Source: Pseudomonas sp. BGr12
Lineage (GTDB): Bacteria > Pseudomonadota > Gammaproteobacteria > Pseudomonadales > Pseudomonadaceae
NCBI RefSeq assembly: GCF_030272895.1
Contig: NZ_JALRNF010000017.1
Location: forward strand, 46,616-110,615
DNA: 64,000 bases
Direction of reading: 5' to 3'
Numbering within the stretch: the stretch's first letter is position 1; each line of letters opens with the position of its first letter. Shown piece by piece: positions 44,732 through 54,570 of the stretch. The position numbers were made by a program, and so were the translations under genes. Below the pieces are notes generated by a model. The model was not told where the DNA came from and ran no database searches. It was given only the letters and a program-made list of their open reading frames with translations.

Positions 44732-45178
44732 TTAAACGAGGATCTGGCGGGTATGGCTGGCCTCAAGGCTGGCTTCGGAGAACTCACCGGCGTGCAGGCT
44801 GACCCACTGCTGGGCGAGCGCCTCGAGGTCGGTAGGGGTGCTGTCGCCGAGTGCCTGCTGCTGATACAGGTGCTGGATCTGGCACACCTGTTCGCTCATT
44901 CGCGCGCCAAACAGCGCCTGCTCGTCGATGAAGGCGATGCCGACCCGGTAGCCGTCCTGCTGCTTCTGGCACCAGGCCACGTAACCGGGGTAACGTGCGC
45001 TGTCGCCCAGGGAGGGGATGATCATTTCCACGGCCATGCCACGGCGATAGGCGCGCGGATGGTTGCAGGCGATACCGCCCAGGCTGATAGTGTGCAGGCG
45101 CTGGCGAAACAGGCTGGGCGACGGGCGCAGGGCCAGTTCGACCGGTACATCGTCCGGGTGAGGCAGAAAGCCACGCAT
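44732..45178 (-). CDS. PilZ-domain protein with an altered c-di-GMP motif
   Basis: Protein of 148 residues. The N-terminal half has the PilZ-type FRQRLHTISLGGIACNHP followed by MAVEMIIPSLG, the beginning of the beta barrel. In canonical PilZ domains the second motif is (D/N)xSxxG; here it reads TISLGG, with Thr in place of the acidic or amide residue. c-di-GMP binding is therefore uncertain. It may act by protein contact instead. No membrane segment. Confidence 0.8.
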   Translation of the reverse strand: MRGFLPHPDDVPVELALRPSPSLFRQRLHTISLGGIACNHPRAYRRGMAVEMIIPSLGDSARYPGYVAWCQKQQDGYRVGIAFIDEQALFGARMSEQVCQIQHLYQQQALGDSTPTDLEALAQQWVSLHAGEFSEASLEASHTRQILV

Positions 45179-45295
45179 GTTCGACTCCGTGTCGTTTTTT
45201 TGACCTTGTTCGCCTCAGTATAGTGAAGCTGGATAAAGCGTTTGATTTGCGTGAAAAATAATTGAATAAAAAGTGAACAATAAGAGGAGGGCGGG

Positions 45296-46255
45296 ATGAA
45301 CACGAGCAAGCCGCGTATCGGCATCATCGGCACCGGCGCCATCGGCGGCTTTTACGGCCTGATGCTGGCCAGGGCCGGGTTCGATGTGCACTTTCTCCTG
45401 CGCAGCGAGTTCGATGCGGTCAATGCCCAGGGCTTGCGGATCGACAGTGCGTTGCATGGCACCCTGCAGATGCCGGTGCAGGCCTATGCCGATGCCGCCG
45501 ACATGCCGACCTGCGACTGGTTGCTGGTAGGTGCCAAGACCACCAGCAATGCGGCGCTTGCGCCGTTGATCGCCAGGGTCGCTGCCGCTGATGGCAAGGT
45601 CGTGTTGTTGCAGAACGGCCTGGGTGTGGAAGAGCAATTGCGCCCCTTGCTGCCTGACAACCTGCACCTGCTGGGCGGCCTGTGCTTCATCTGTGTCAAC
45701 CGCGAGGCGCCGGGGGTGATCCGCCACCAGGCGCTGGGGGCGGTGAACCTGGGCTATCACAGCGGTCCGGCGCTGGATGCAACGGCGCGCCAGGCAATTG
45801 CCGAGGCCGGGGCCGAGCTGTTCCGCGCGGCCGGTATCGACTCCCAGGCCATGGCCAACCTGGACCATGCGCGCTGGCAGAAACTGGTGTGGAACGTGCC
45901 ATACAACGGTCTATCGGTGCTGCTCAAGGCCAGCACCACGCCGCTGATGGCCGACCCGGACAGCCGTGAACTGATCCAGGCGCTGATGGCCGAGGTGGTG
46001 CAAGGGGCGAATGCCTGTGGCCATGAGTTGCCCCAGGGCTATGCTGAGCATCTGTTCGCGGTCACCGAAAAGATGCCGGACTACTGGCCGAGCATGTACC
46101 ACGACTTTGCCCATCGCCGGCCGCTGGAGCTGGAAGTGATCTATGCCGAGCCCCTGGCCCGGGCGCGCGAGGCCGGATGCAGCTTGCCGCGTATCGAGGC
46201 GCTGTACCGGGCCTTGGGGTTTATCGACCGGAGTAACCTGAAACAGGTGCAGTAA
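45296..46255 (+). CDS. Putative 2-dehydropantoate 2-reductase (PanE/ApbA family)
   Basis: NADPH-dependent reductase of 319 residues. The nucleotide-binding motif GIIGTGAIGGFYGLMLARAG is at residues 9-28, and the conserved WQKLVWNVPYNGLSVLL block contains the catalytic-region lysine and asparagine. The family converts ketopantoate to pantoate, but Pseudomonas genomes have several paralogues, so a pantothenate role is not certain. AAGAGGAGG precedes the ATG. Confidence 0.82.
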   Translation: MNTSKPRIGIIGTGAIGGFYGLMLARAGFDVHFLLRSEFDAVNAQGLRIDSALHGTLQMPVQAYADAADMPTCDWLLVGAKTTSNAALAPLIARVAAADGKVVLLQNGLGVEEQLRPLLPDNLHLLGGLCFICVNREAPGVIRHQALGAVNLGYHSGPALDATARQAIAEAGAELFRAAGIDSQAMANLDHARWQKLVWNVPYNGLSVLLKASTTPLMADPDSRELIQALMAEVVQGANACGHELPQGYAEHLFAVTEKMPDYWPSMYHDFAHRRPLELEVIYAEPLARAREAGCSLPRIEALYRALGFIDRSNLKQVQ

Positions 46256-46268
46256 CCGCTGCCGCCAG

Positions 46269-46340
46269 GTGGGAGCGGGCTTGCCCCGCGATGGCAGTGT
46301 GTCAGTCATATCGCATCGCGGGACAAGCCCGCTCCTACCG
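46269..46340. repeat. REP pair (inverted)
   Basis: Facing units between the PanE-like gene and the 5'-nucleotidase gene, 26 bases before the latter's start. Confidence 0.9.
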
Positions 46341-46365
46341 TCCAATACGTGAGGCCCGTATTCAC

Positions 46366-47274
46366 ATGAGCAAGAACCTGGGCGACAAGCTGGTCGTCGC
46401 CATCTCCTCCCGGGCGCTGTTCGACCTCAGCGAGAGCCATCGGATCTACCTGGCGCAAGGGGTCGAAGCCTATCGCCAGTACCAGATCGAGCACGAGGAC
46501 GAAGTGCTCGATCCTGGAGATACCTTCGCGCTGGTGCAGAAGCTTCTGGGTCTCAATGCCCACCTCGGCCAGCCCCGGGTCGAGGTGGTGCTGGTTTCGC
46601 GCAACAGTGCCGACACCGGCCTGCGGGTGTTCAACTCCATCGAGCAGCACGGGCTGGGTATCTACCGCGCCGCCTTTGTCGGTGGGCGCAGCCCTTATCC
46701 GTACCTGGCGGCCTTCGGTTGCCACCTGTTCCTGTCCACCGATGCCGATGACGTGCGCAGTGCCCTGGATGCCGGCTTCGCCGCCGCGACCATCCTCTCC
46801 GGCGGGGCGCGGCGCGAGGCCAGCGATGAGTTGCGGATCGCCTTCGACGGTGATGCGGTGCTGTTTTCCGATGCATCCGAGCGGGTCTACCAGTCGGGCG
46901 GGCTCGAAGCCTTCCAGGCCAGCGAGCGCCTGTCGGCGCGCGAGCCACTGCACGGCGGCCCGTTCAAGCCGTTCCTGGCTGCGCTCAACCAGTTGCAGAA
47001 AGAGTTTCCAGGCGGCGCCTGCCCGATCCGCACGGCCCTGGTCACGGCACGTTCGGCGCCGGCCCACGAGCGGGTGATCCGCACCTTGCGCGAGTGGGAC
47101 GTGCGCCTGGATGAGTCGCTGTTCCTTGGCGGCCTGGACAAGTCGGCGTTCCTCGAAGCCTTCGCCGCCGACGTGTTTTTCGACGACCAGGTCGGTCATT
47201 GCGAGCGGGCGCGCAGTGTGGTCGCCACGGGCCATGTGCCCCATGGCATCAGCAACGAGCCGGCCCCGGGCTAG
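46366..47274 (+). CDS. 5'-nucleotidase (cytosolic NT5C1-like family)
   Basis: Protein of 302 residues of the family PF06189, which removes phosphate from nucleoside monophosphates. The N-terminal VVAISSRALFDLSESHRIY and the block VVLVSRNSADTGLRVFNSI are diagnostic. FLSTDADDV and FFDDQVGHCE provide acidic residues likely to bind metal. Preferred nucleotide unknown. Confidence 0.87.
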   Translation: MSKNLGDKLVVAISSRALFDLSESHRIYLAQGVEAYRQYQIEHEDEVLDPGDTFALVQKLLGLNAHLGQPRVEVVLVSRNSADTGLRVFNSIEQHGLGIYRAAFVGGRSPYPYLAAFGCHLFLSTDADDVRSALDAGFAAATILSGGARREASDELRIAFDGDAVLFSDASERVYQSGGLEAFQASERLSAREPLHGGPFKPFLAALNQLQKEFPGGACPIRTALVTARSAPAHERVIRTLREWDVRLDESLFLGGLDKSAFLEAFAADVFFDDQVGHCERARSVVATGHVPHGISNEPAPG

Positions 47275-47367
47275 GCAGCCGGTGCCGGGCGCCGGACGGA
47301 ACCGCGCATCACCTGCACGCTGCTAAGCTGAAGCTTGCGCTGCCCAGGCGGCAGTCAAGGAGGTCGA

Positions 47368-47865
47368 ATGATCCGCTCCATGCTCTATGCCACCGACCTC
47401 GGTGTGTATGCGCCTTATGTCATGCAGCACGCGCTGGCCCTGGCGCGCACCTTCGGTGCGGAGCTTTATGTGATTCATGCCGTCGAGCCCATGGGGCAGT
47501 TCGCCGAGTCGCTGCTGCAAAGCTATCTGGATGAGCAGACCCTGGACCAGTTGCACAGCCAGGGGGTCAACACGGTCATGGCCAATATCGAGCAACGGGT
47601 CCTGGAAAACTTTCGTGACGAATTGGGTGAGGAGGCGGACCTTGCCCTGATCAAGGCGGTGCGCGTGCGCCAGGGCGACCCGGCCCAGGTGATTCTGGAA
47701 CAGGCCCAGCGCCTGAGTGTCGACCTGCTGATCTTCGGCAGCCACAGCCAGGGGGCGGGCGTGGATATTCCCATCGGCCGCACGGCAGTGCGCCTGCTGC
47801 AACTGTCGCCGGTGCCGGTGTACATGGTGCCGCTGGCCCAACACCTGGGGCGTAGGAGGGCCTGA
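47368..47865 (+). CDS. Universal stress protein (UspA family)
   Basis: Protein of 165 residues with one Usp domain; start ATG 47368 behind AAGGAGG. The N-terminal strand SMLYATDLG and the C-terminal nucleotide-loop region IFGSHSQGAGVDIPIGRTAVRLL (about residues 125-150) resemble ATP-binding Usp proteins, although the glycine spacing is not ideal. Role is stress survival by family; no specific stress can be named. Confidence 0.88.
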   Translation: MIRSMLYATDLGVYAPYVMQHALALARTFGAELYVIHAVEPMGQFAESLLQSYLDEQTLDQLHSQGVNTVMANIEQRVLENFRDELGEEADLALIKAVRVRQGDPAQVILEQAQRLSVDLLIFGSHSQGAGVDIPIGRTAVRLLQLSPVPVYMVPLAQHLGRRRA

Positions 47866-47981
47866 GTGAGCGATGTGGGGGATTTCCGATTACACTGCCA
47901 AAATAGTTCTAGATTTATTCTTCAAACCACTAATATAGTTATAAATCGTCGCTGCTGCCGGTGACGCCCCCGCTGATTTGA

Positions 47982-48965
<984 letters not shown>

Positions 48966-48981
48966 TCCAGGCGGCAGCGAT

Positions 48982-49009
48982 AAAAAAACCGGCTCCAGGC
49001 CGGTTTTTT
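48982..49009. terminator. Bidirectional terminator between cysB and cysH
   Basis: Stem AAAAACCGGC / GCCGGTTTTT with a short loop, A-run on the left and T-run on the right. It serves both convergent genes. Confidence 0.93.
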
Positions 49010-49021
49010 CATGGCTGGATT

Positions 49022-49756
49022 TCAGCCCTTGGTAATCAGGTTGCCGGCGTGCAGCCCGCATTCCTTCTGGGTCGACTCTTCCCACCACCAGCGGCCCTCG
49101 CGCTCGTGCTGGTTGGGCAGCACAGGGCGGGTGCAGGGTTCGCAGCCGATGCTGATGAAGCCGCGCTCGTGCAGGCTGTTGTAGGGCAACTCGAGCATGC
49201 GGATGTAGCCCCAGACTTCCTCGCTGGTCATCTGTGCCAGCGGGTTGAATTTGTACAGGGTGCGCTCGGGGGTGGAGAAGGCGCTGTCGATCTCCAGGGC
49301 CGCCACCTGGCTGCGGGTGCCCGGGCTCTGGTCGCGGCGCTGGCCGGTGGCCCAGGCGCTGACGGTGCTCAGCTTGCGGCGCAGCGGCTCGATCTTGCGG
49401 ATGCCGCAGCATTCGCCGTGGCCGTCCTTGTAGAAGCTGAACAGGCCCTTTTCCTTGACGAAGGGGTCGAGCTTGCTGCGATCGGGGGAGAGGATCTCGA
49501 TCGGCAGGTTGTAGTGTTCGCGCACCTGGTCGATGAAACGGTAGGTCTCCGGGTGCAGGCGACCGGTGTCGAGGCTGAACACCTTGACGTTCTTGTTCAG
49601 CTTCCAGGCCATGTCCACCAGCACCACGTCTTCGGCGCCGCTGAAGGAAATCCACAGGTCATCGCCAAAGTGCTCGAAGGCGAGCTTGAGGATGTCCTGC
49701 GGGGACTTGTTGGCATAGGTCGCGGCCAGGGCGGCGACGTCGAAGGGTTGGCTCAT
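49022..49756 (-). CDS. cysH: CysH, [4Fe-4S] adenylyl-sulfate (APS/PAPS) reductase
   Basis: Assimilatory sulfate reductase of 244 residues that makes sulfite. The four iron-sulfur cysteines are present as ECCGIRK and GCEPC, which marks the APS-reducing type rather than the cluster-free enterobacterial PAPS reductase. The catalytic cysteine is in the C-terminal KECGLH. The PP-loop-like FSGAEDVVL is near residue 40. I start at ATG 49756, eight bases behind GGAAG, rather than 18 bases upstream. Likely under CysB control. Confidence 0.95.
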   Translation of the reverse strand: MSQPFDVAALAATYANKSPQDILKLAFEHFGDDLWISFSGAEDVVLVDMAWKLNKNVKVFSLDTGRLHPETYRFIDQVREHYNLPIEILSPDRSKLDPFVKEKGLFSFYKDGHGECCGIRKIEPLRRKLSTVSAWATGQRRDQSPGTRSQVAALEIDSAFSTPERTLYKFNPLAQMTSEEVWGYIRMLELPYNSLHERGFISIGCEPCTRPVLPNQHEREGRWWWEESTQKECGLHAGNLITKG

Positions 49757-49885
49757 CAGGCGGCTTCCGGTCATTGAATGGCGCTTGGCGCTCGTAATAC
49801 CCCGATCTTAACAAAAATTGCCCGGGTCGACGCCGCGCATGTAGAGTGCGGCTTCCCATTTTTGGCGTTGTTCGAGGAGTGTGCT

Positions 49886-50503
49886 GTGGAAATTGCCTGT
49901 CTCGACCTGGAAGGCGTGCTGGTCCCGGAGATCTGGATCGCCTTCGCGGAAAAAACCGGAATCGAATCCTTGCGGGCCACTACCCGTGACATTCCCGATT
50001 ACGACGTGCTGATGAAGCAGCGCCTGCGCATTCTCGATGAGCATGGGCTGAAGCTTTCCGATATCCAGGCGGTGATCGCCACGCTCAAGCCGCTGGACGG
50101 CGCCATTGAATTCGTCGACTGGCTGCGCGAACGCTTCCAGGTGGTGATCCTCTCCGACACCTTCTACGAGTTCTCCCAGCCGCTGATGCGCCAGCTGGGC
50201 TTCCCGACCTTGCTCTGCCACCGCCTGATCACCGACGAGAGCGACCGGGTGACCGGCTACCAGCTGCGTCAGAAAGACCCCAAGCGTCAATCGGTGCTGG
50301 CGTTCAAGAGCCTGTACTACCGGGTGATCGCGGCCGGTGATTCGTACAATGACACCACCATGCTCGGCGAAGCGGATGCCGGGATCCTGTTCCATGCGCC
50401 GGAGAACGTGATCCGCGAATTCCCGCAGTTCCCGGCGGTGCATGATTTCGAAGCGTTGAAGAAGGAATTCATCAAGGCGTCGAACCGTTCGCTGAGCCTG
50501 TAA
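49886..50503 (+). CDS. thrH: ThrH, phosphoserine phosphatase / homoserine phosphotransferase
   Basis: HAD-family enzyme of 205 residues, the ThrH length. The nucleophile motif is CLDLEGVL with Asp7 and Glu9, the Glu being characteristic of ThrH in place of the usual second Asp. The other motifs are ILSDTFYEF and AAGDSYNDTTM. ThrH dephosphorylates phosphoserine and can transfer the phosphate to homoserine, linking serine and threonine synthesis. The start is GTG at 49886 behind CGAGGAG. Confidence 0.95.
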   Translation: MEIACLDLEGVLVPEIWIAFAEKTGIESLRATTRDIPDYDVLMKQRLRILDEHGLKLSDIQAVIATLKPLDGAIEFVDWLRERFQVVILSDTFYEFSQPLMRQLGFPTLLCHRLITDESDRVTGYQLRQKDPKRQSVLAFKSLYYRVIAAGDSYNDTTMLGEADAGILFHAPENVIREFPQFPAVHDFEALKKEFIKASNRSLSL

Positions 50504-50511
50504 GCGCCCCA

Positions 50512-50571
50512 ATCGCTGGCTACGCCAGCTCCCACAATTACTCCACTGTGGGAGCCGGCGTAGCCGGCGAT
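50512..50571. repeat. REP pair, second family
   Basis: Inverted units (tgtgggagccggcgtagccg on the right) between convergent thrH and pabB, starting 9 bases after thrH. Confidence 0.85.
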
Positions 50572-50576
50572 GCTTT

Positions 50577-51920
50577 TCAGAGGCCCTGCAAGGTCTCGAG
50601 CAGCACCTTGACCTTGGTGATCGACTCCTCGTACTCCGCCTGCCAGTCCGAGTCAGCCACCACCGCGCCGCCACCCCAGCAGCACACCTGCCCATCCTTG
50701 ACCAGCAAGCTGCGAATGGCGATGGAGCTGTCCATCTCGCCGCGCACGTCCACATACAGCAGCGACCCGCAGTACAGCGCCCGGCGACTGGGTTCCAGTT
50801 CGTCGATGATTTGCATCGCGCGGATCTTCGGGGCGCCGGTGATCGAACCGCCGGGGAAGCTGCCGGCAATCAGGTCCAGGGCGTCCTTGCCGGCAGCCAG
50901 GCGGCCGGTGACGCTGCTGACCAGGTGATGCACATTGGGGTAGCTCTCCAGGCTGAACAGCTCCGGCACCTTCACCGAGCCGATCTCGCACGTGCGTCCC
51001 AGGTCGTTGCGCAGCAGGTCGACGATCATCAGGTTTTCCGCGCGGTCCTTGGCGCTGCTCAGCAGTTCGGCGCCATTGCGCTCGTCGGTCTCAGGGTCGG
51101 CGCTGCGTGGGCGGGTGCCCTTGATCGGCCGGGTTTCCACCTGGCCCTGGCTGACCTGGATGAAACGCTCCGGGGAGAAGCTCAGCAGGGCGCTGCCGTC
51201 GGTCAGCAGCTGAAAGCCCGAGAACGGTGTCGGGCAGGCTTGGCGCAAGGCCTGGTAGGCGTGCCACGGGTCGCCCTGGCACGGCGCGCGAAAACGCTGG
51301 GTGAGATTGATCTGGTAGCAGTCACCGGCATGGATGTACTGCTGCACGCGTTCGAAGGCCAGGTGATAGTCCTCGGCGCTGATGTCGCCACGCATGGGCG
51401 CCCGCAGGGAGAACTGTGCCTCGCAGGCCGGGGCGGGCGCTTCGAACAGGGCGATCAGGCGCTGACGTTCGGCCTCGGCCAGGCTTGGGTGAAACAGCAG
51501 GTGCGTGCGTTGCAGCAGGTGGTCGCTGATCAGCGCCCAGGCATAGAGCCCGAGGTTTGCGTCGGCCAGGCCCAGGTCGTCGACCGCAAGGCTGGGCAGT
51601 TGCTCCAGGCGACGGCCGAAGTCGTAGCTCAGGTAGCCGATCAGGCCGCCGGCAAATGGCAGCTCGACGCCGTCCGGCAGGCTTGCCCGACCCAGTTGCC
51701 CAAGGCTTGCACGCAGGCGCTGCAGGTAGGCCTGGCCGTCTTCGCCAGCGTCGGGCGCAAGGGTCTCTAGCGGCCAGGCGCTTTGCAGGTCGAAGCGGCC
51801 GCGCTCGGCGGTCGGTCGGGCGCTGTCGAGCAGCACGGCGCCGGGCGCCTGGCGGATATGCGCGAAATAGACGGCGGGATTGGCCTGGTAGGGCAGGGGG
51901 TGGAGCGTACAGGTCGGCAT
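50577..51920 (-). CDS. pabB: PabB, aminodeoxychorismate synthase component I
   Basis: Enzyme of 447 residues that aminates chorismate in 4-aminobenzoate (folate) synthesis. The chorismate-binding domain occupies about residues 180-445. The PIKGTRPR motif carries the lysine that separates PabB from anthranilate synthase (PIAGT). YQINLTQRF and SFPGGSITGAPK are conserved. The N-terminal tryptophan-pocket domain is full length. The start ATG 51920 has a poor ribosome site. Confidence 0.94.
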   Translation of the reverse strand: MPTCTLHPLPYQANPAVYFAHIRQAPGAVLLDSARPTAERGRFDLQSAWPLETLAPDAGEDGQAYLQRLRASLGQLGRASLPDGVELPFAGGLIGYLSYDFGRRLEQLPSLAVDDLGLADANLGLYAWALISDHLLQRTHLLFHPSLAEAERQRLIALFEAPAPACEAQFSLRAPMRGDISAEDYHLAFERVQQYIHAGDCYQINLTQRFRAPCQGDPWHAYQALRQACPTPFSGFQLLTDGSALLSFSPERFIQVSQGQVETRPIKGTRPRSADPETDERNGAELLSSAKDRAENLMIVDLLRNDLGRTCEIGSVKVPELFSLESYPNVHHLVSSVTGRLAAGKDALDLIAGSFPGGSITGAPKIRAMQIIDELEPSRRALYCGSLLYVDVRGEMDSSIAIRSLLVKDGQVCCWGGGAVVADSDWQAEYEESITKVKVLLETLQGL

Positions 51921-52010
51921 GCAAGTAAACAGCTATGGATGCGGGGGAGGCGATTGTAATCCGCTGTAGGAAATGCTCCTAGCCTTGACTACGACCTTGG
52001 GTGCCCGGCC

Positions 52011-52036
52011 CGCGCCAGCCAGGGTTGGCTGACGCG
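52011..52036. terminator. Hairpin at the 3' end of the ATP-grasp ligase cassette
   Basis: CGCGCCAGCCAGGGTTGGCTGACGCG has perfect CAGCCA/TGGCTG arms extended by near-complementary CGCGC/ACGCG, 17 bases after the ligase stop codon. No T-run on the minus strand, so termination is only likely. Confidence 0.45.
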
Positions 52037-52052
52037 GACAGGCTGTTTGCCT

Positions 52053-53033
52053 TCAGTTGGACGGCACGTGGCCGAACAGCTCCTGGGCGAAGCGAACGCG
52101 CTGCTCGACGCTTTCCTTGACGCCGTCCTTGGCCAGTTGCTCCAGGTGCGCCTCGATGGCGTGGGTGCGTTTGGTCAGGCCGCAGTCGTTGGCGATCTGG
52201 ATGTTCAGGCCCGGGCGGGCGTTGAGCTCGAGGATCAACGGGCCCTTGTCCTGGTCCAGGACCATGTCGACGCCGATGTAGCCCAGCCCGCACAGCTCGT
52301 AGCAGCCGGCGGCCAGCTTCATGAAACCGTCCCAGTTGGGCAGTTGCACGCCGTCCACCGCGTTGGTGGTGTCCGGGTGCTTGCTGATGATGTTGTTCAG
52401 CCAGGTGCCGCGCAGGGTCACGCCGGTGGCGAGGTCCACACCCACGCCGATGGCGCCCTGGTGCAGGTTGGCCTTGCCGCCCGACTGGCGGGTCGGCAGG
52501 CGCAGCATGGCCATCACCGGGTAGCCCATCAGCACGATGATGCGGATGTCCGGCACGCCCTCGTAGCTGATGCTCTTGAAGATCTGGTCGGGGGTGACCC
52601 GGTATTCGATCAGCGCGCGGTCGCGGTGACCGCCCAGGGAGTACAGGCCGGTGAGGATGCTGGAGATCTGGTGCTCGATTTCCTCGTGGCTGATGATCTT
52701 GCCCGAGACCGTGCGGTAACGGTCCTCGAAGCGGTCGGCGACCACCAGGATGCCGTCACCGCCGGCACCCTGGGCGGGCTTGACGACGAAGTCGTTGCGC
52801 CCGCCGATGATCTCGCCCAGCTTGTCGATTTCTTTCTCGGTGGAGATGATCCCGTACATTTCCGGCACGTGAATGCCGGCCTTGATGGCACGCTCCTTGG
52901 TGATGATCTTGTCATCGACGATCGGGTACAGGTGGCGCTTGTTGTACTTGAGGACGTAGTCCGCATTGCGCCGGTTGATACCCATGATGCCCCGGGCCTC
53001 CAGGGCTTTCCAGGTTTTCCAGAGTCCGATCAT
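52053..53033 (-). CDS. RimK-like ATP-grasp ligase (alpha-L-glutamate ligase-related)
   Basis: ATP-grasp protein of 326 residues. Nucleotide-binding blocks are DFVVKPAQGAGGDGILVV (about residues 81-98) and the metal-binding end is LILELNARPGLNIQIAN (about 268-284). Relatives add amino acids such as glutamate to peptide or protein acceptors; a group of them was described as partners of transglutaminase-like membrane proteins and pepsin-like proteases. It overlaps the 7TM gene by ATGA, so the two are translationally coupled. The acceptor is unknown. Confidence 0.88.
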   Translation of the reverse strand: MIGLWKTWKALEARGIMGINRRNADYVLKYNKRHLYPIVDDKIITKERAIKAGIHVPEMYGIISTEKEIDKLGEIIGGRNDFVVKPAQGAGGDGILVVADRFEDRYRTVSGKIISHEEIEHQISSILTGLYSLGGHRDRALIEYRVTPDQIFKSISYEGVPDIRIIVLMGYPVMAMLRLPTRQSGGKANLHQGAIGVGVDLATGVTLRGTWLNNIISKHPDTTNAVDGVQLPNWDGFMKLAAGCYELCGLGYIGVDMVLDQDKGPLILELNARPGLNIQIANDCGLTKRTHAIEAHLEQLAKDGVKESVEQRVRFAQELFGHVPSN

Positions 53034-54565
53034 CAGGCGTCAGCCTTCACGAAAGCCTTGAAACGTACCAGCTCCGTCAGGCGGTAGCCGCGGTAGCGAC
53101 CCATCGCCAGCATGAAGCCCACCAGGATCAGCAATACCGCCGGGAAGGTGAAGACGAAGTACACCAGCTCCGGCACGCTCATCAGCAGGTGCGCCAGGGA
53201 AGCGGCGAACAGGGTGCCGATGGCGACCTTCATGGCATGGCCACCGCCACGCTCTTCCCAGGTGATCGACAGGCGTTCGATGGTCATGGTCAGGATCACC
53301 ATCGGGAACAGCGCTACCGACAGGCCGCGTTCCAGGCCCAGTTTGTGGCTGAACAGGCTGATGGCGGCGATCAGTACCACCACGAAGGTCAGCACCACCG
53401 ACAGGCGCGGCAGCATCTGCAGCTTCAGGTGCTCCAGGTAGGAGCGTAGCGACAGGCCCAGCGCCGTGATCACGGTGAACAGGATGATACCGAAGCCCAG
53501 CTGGGTCTCGCGGAAGGCCAGGGCGATCAGCACCGGGGTGAAGGTACCCAGGGTCTGGATGCCGATCAGGTTGCGCAGCACCAGGATCACCAGCACGCCG
53601 ATCGGGATCATCACCATGATCATGAAGGTCTGCTGGGTCTGCAGCGGCAGGCCGTAGAGCGAGTATTCGAGGAAGTCGGCGTCGGTGTTCTCGTCGGTCA
53701 GCTTGGCCAGGCGGATGGCGTTCATCTCGCTGTTGTTGAGGCTGAAGCTGACGGCAGCTTTCTTGCCGCCATCGACGGTGATCAGGTTGTCGTCACCGGT
53801 CCACCACAGCAGGCGGTCCGCCGGCAGGCCCTGTTCGCCGGTATCCGGGTTGAAGTACAGCCAGTCGGTGCCGTTGAAGCTGCGCAGCCACAGTTCAGGG
53901 GTTTGCGGCTGGTCGGCGACCAGGCGGATGGTGTGGACTTTCTCGATCGGTACGTGGGCGATGGACAGCAGCAGGTCGATGATCTTGGCCTTGTTCATCG
54001 TCGACGGATCACCGGCCAGCAGCAGCTTGACGTTGTCGTCGTTGAGGTTGTTGACCCGCTTGATGGTCTCGCCGACAAAGGTCTCGACGTCGGCCGAGTG
54101 CTGGCGGATAGGCGCCATCAGGGCTTCGGCGGCGATCTTCTCCGGGCCTTCCACAGCCAGGCTGTCGCGGAAGGTCGGGCCCTTGATCTTGGCTTTTTCG
54201 GTGCTGTAGCGCTTGGTCAGGACCAGGCGGTAGTACAGGGTCTGGTTGCCGCTGGCGCGGCGGGCCGACCAGGTCACCTTGCGGTTGCCGTCGACGCGGT
54301 TGACGCTGACCCCGTAGTTGTTGGAGATGAAGCTCTCGTTGAGGCTGACATAGTCACGGTTCAACGGCGGCACGAACATCTGCACCTTGACCGGGTCCTT
54401 GGGGTTGGCGACGAACTCGACCTTGGCGTCGATGTTCCACAGGTCATCGGTCTCGTCCTCGGTCACCGGGATGCCGAGGAAGAAGATCTGATAAGCCGTG
54501 ATCAGAATGCCTAGAAGCACCAGTACGGTGATCAGGACTTTCAGATGAAGGGTAAGAGAGCGCAT
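53033..54565 (-). CDS. Inactive transglutaminase-like protein fused to 7 membrane helices
   Basis: Membrane protein of 510 residues. One N-terminal helix (about 8-30) leads into a periplasmic transglutaminase-like domain (about 35-300), followed by about seven membrane helices (about 315-495). The whole protein contains no cysteine, so thiol transglutaminase or peptidase chemistry is excluded. The domain could instead bind the peptide or protein that the ligase and protease act on. It lies between the protease gene (5-base gap) and the ligase gene (4-base overlap). Confidence 0.88.
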   Translation of the reverse strand: MRSLTLHLKVLITVLVLLGILITAYQIFFLGIPVTEDETDDLWNIDAKVEFVANPKDPVKVQMFVPPLNRDYVSLNESFISNNYGVSVNRVDGNRKVTWSARRASGNQTLYYRLVLTKRYSTEKAKIKGPTFRDSLAVEGPEKIAAEALMAPIRQHSADVETFVGETIKRVNNLNDDNVKLLLAGDPSTMNKAKIIDLLLSIAHVPIEKVHTIRLVADQPQTPELWLRSFNGTDWLYFNPDTGEQGLPADRLLWWTGDDNLITVDGGKKAAVSFSLNNSEMNAIRLAKLTDENTDADFLEYSLYGLPLQTQQTFMIMVMIPIGVLVILVLRNLIGIQTLGTFTPVLIALAFRETQLGFGIILFTVITALGLSLRSYLEHLKLQMLPRLSVVLTFVVVLIAAISLFSHKLGLERGLSVALFPMVILTMTIERLSITWEERGGGHAMKVAIGTLFAASLAHLLMSVPELVYFVFTFPAVLLILVGFMLAMGRYRGYRLTELVRFKAFVKADA

Positions 54566-54570
54566 CGGGA

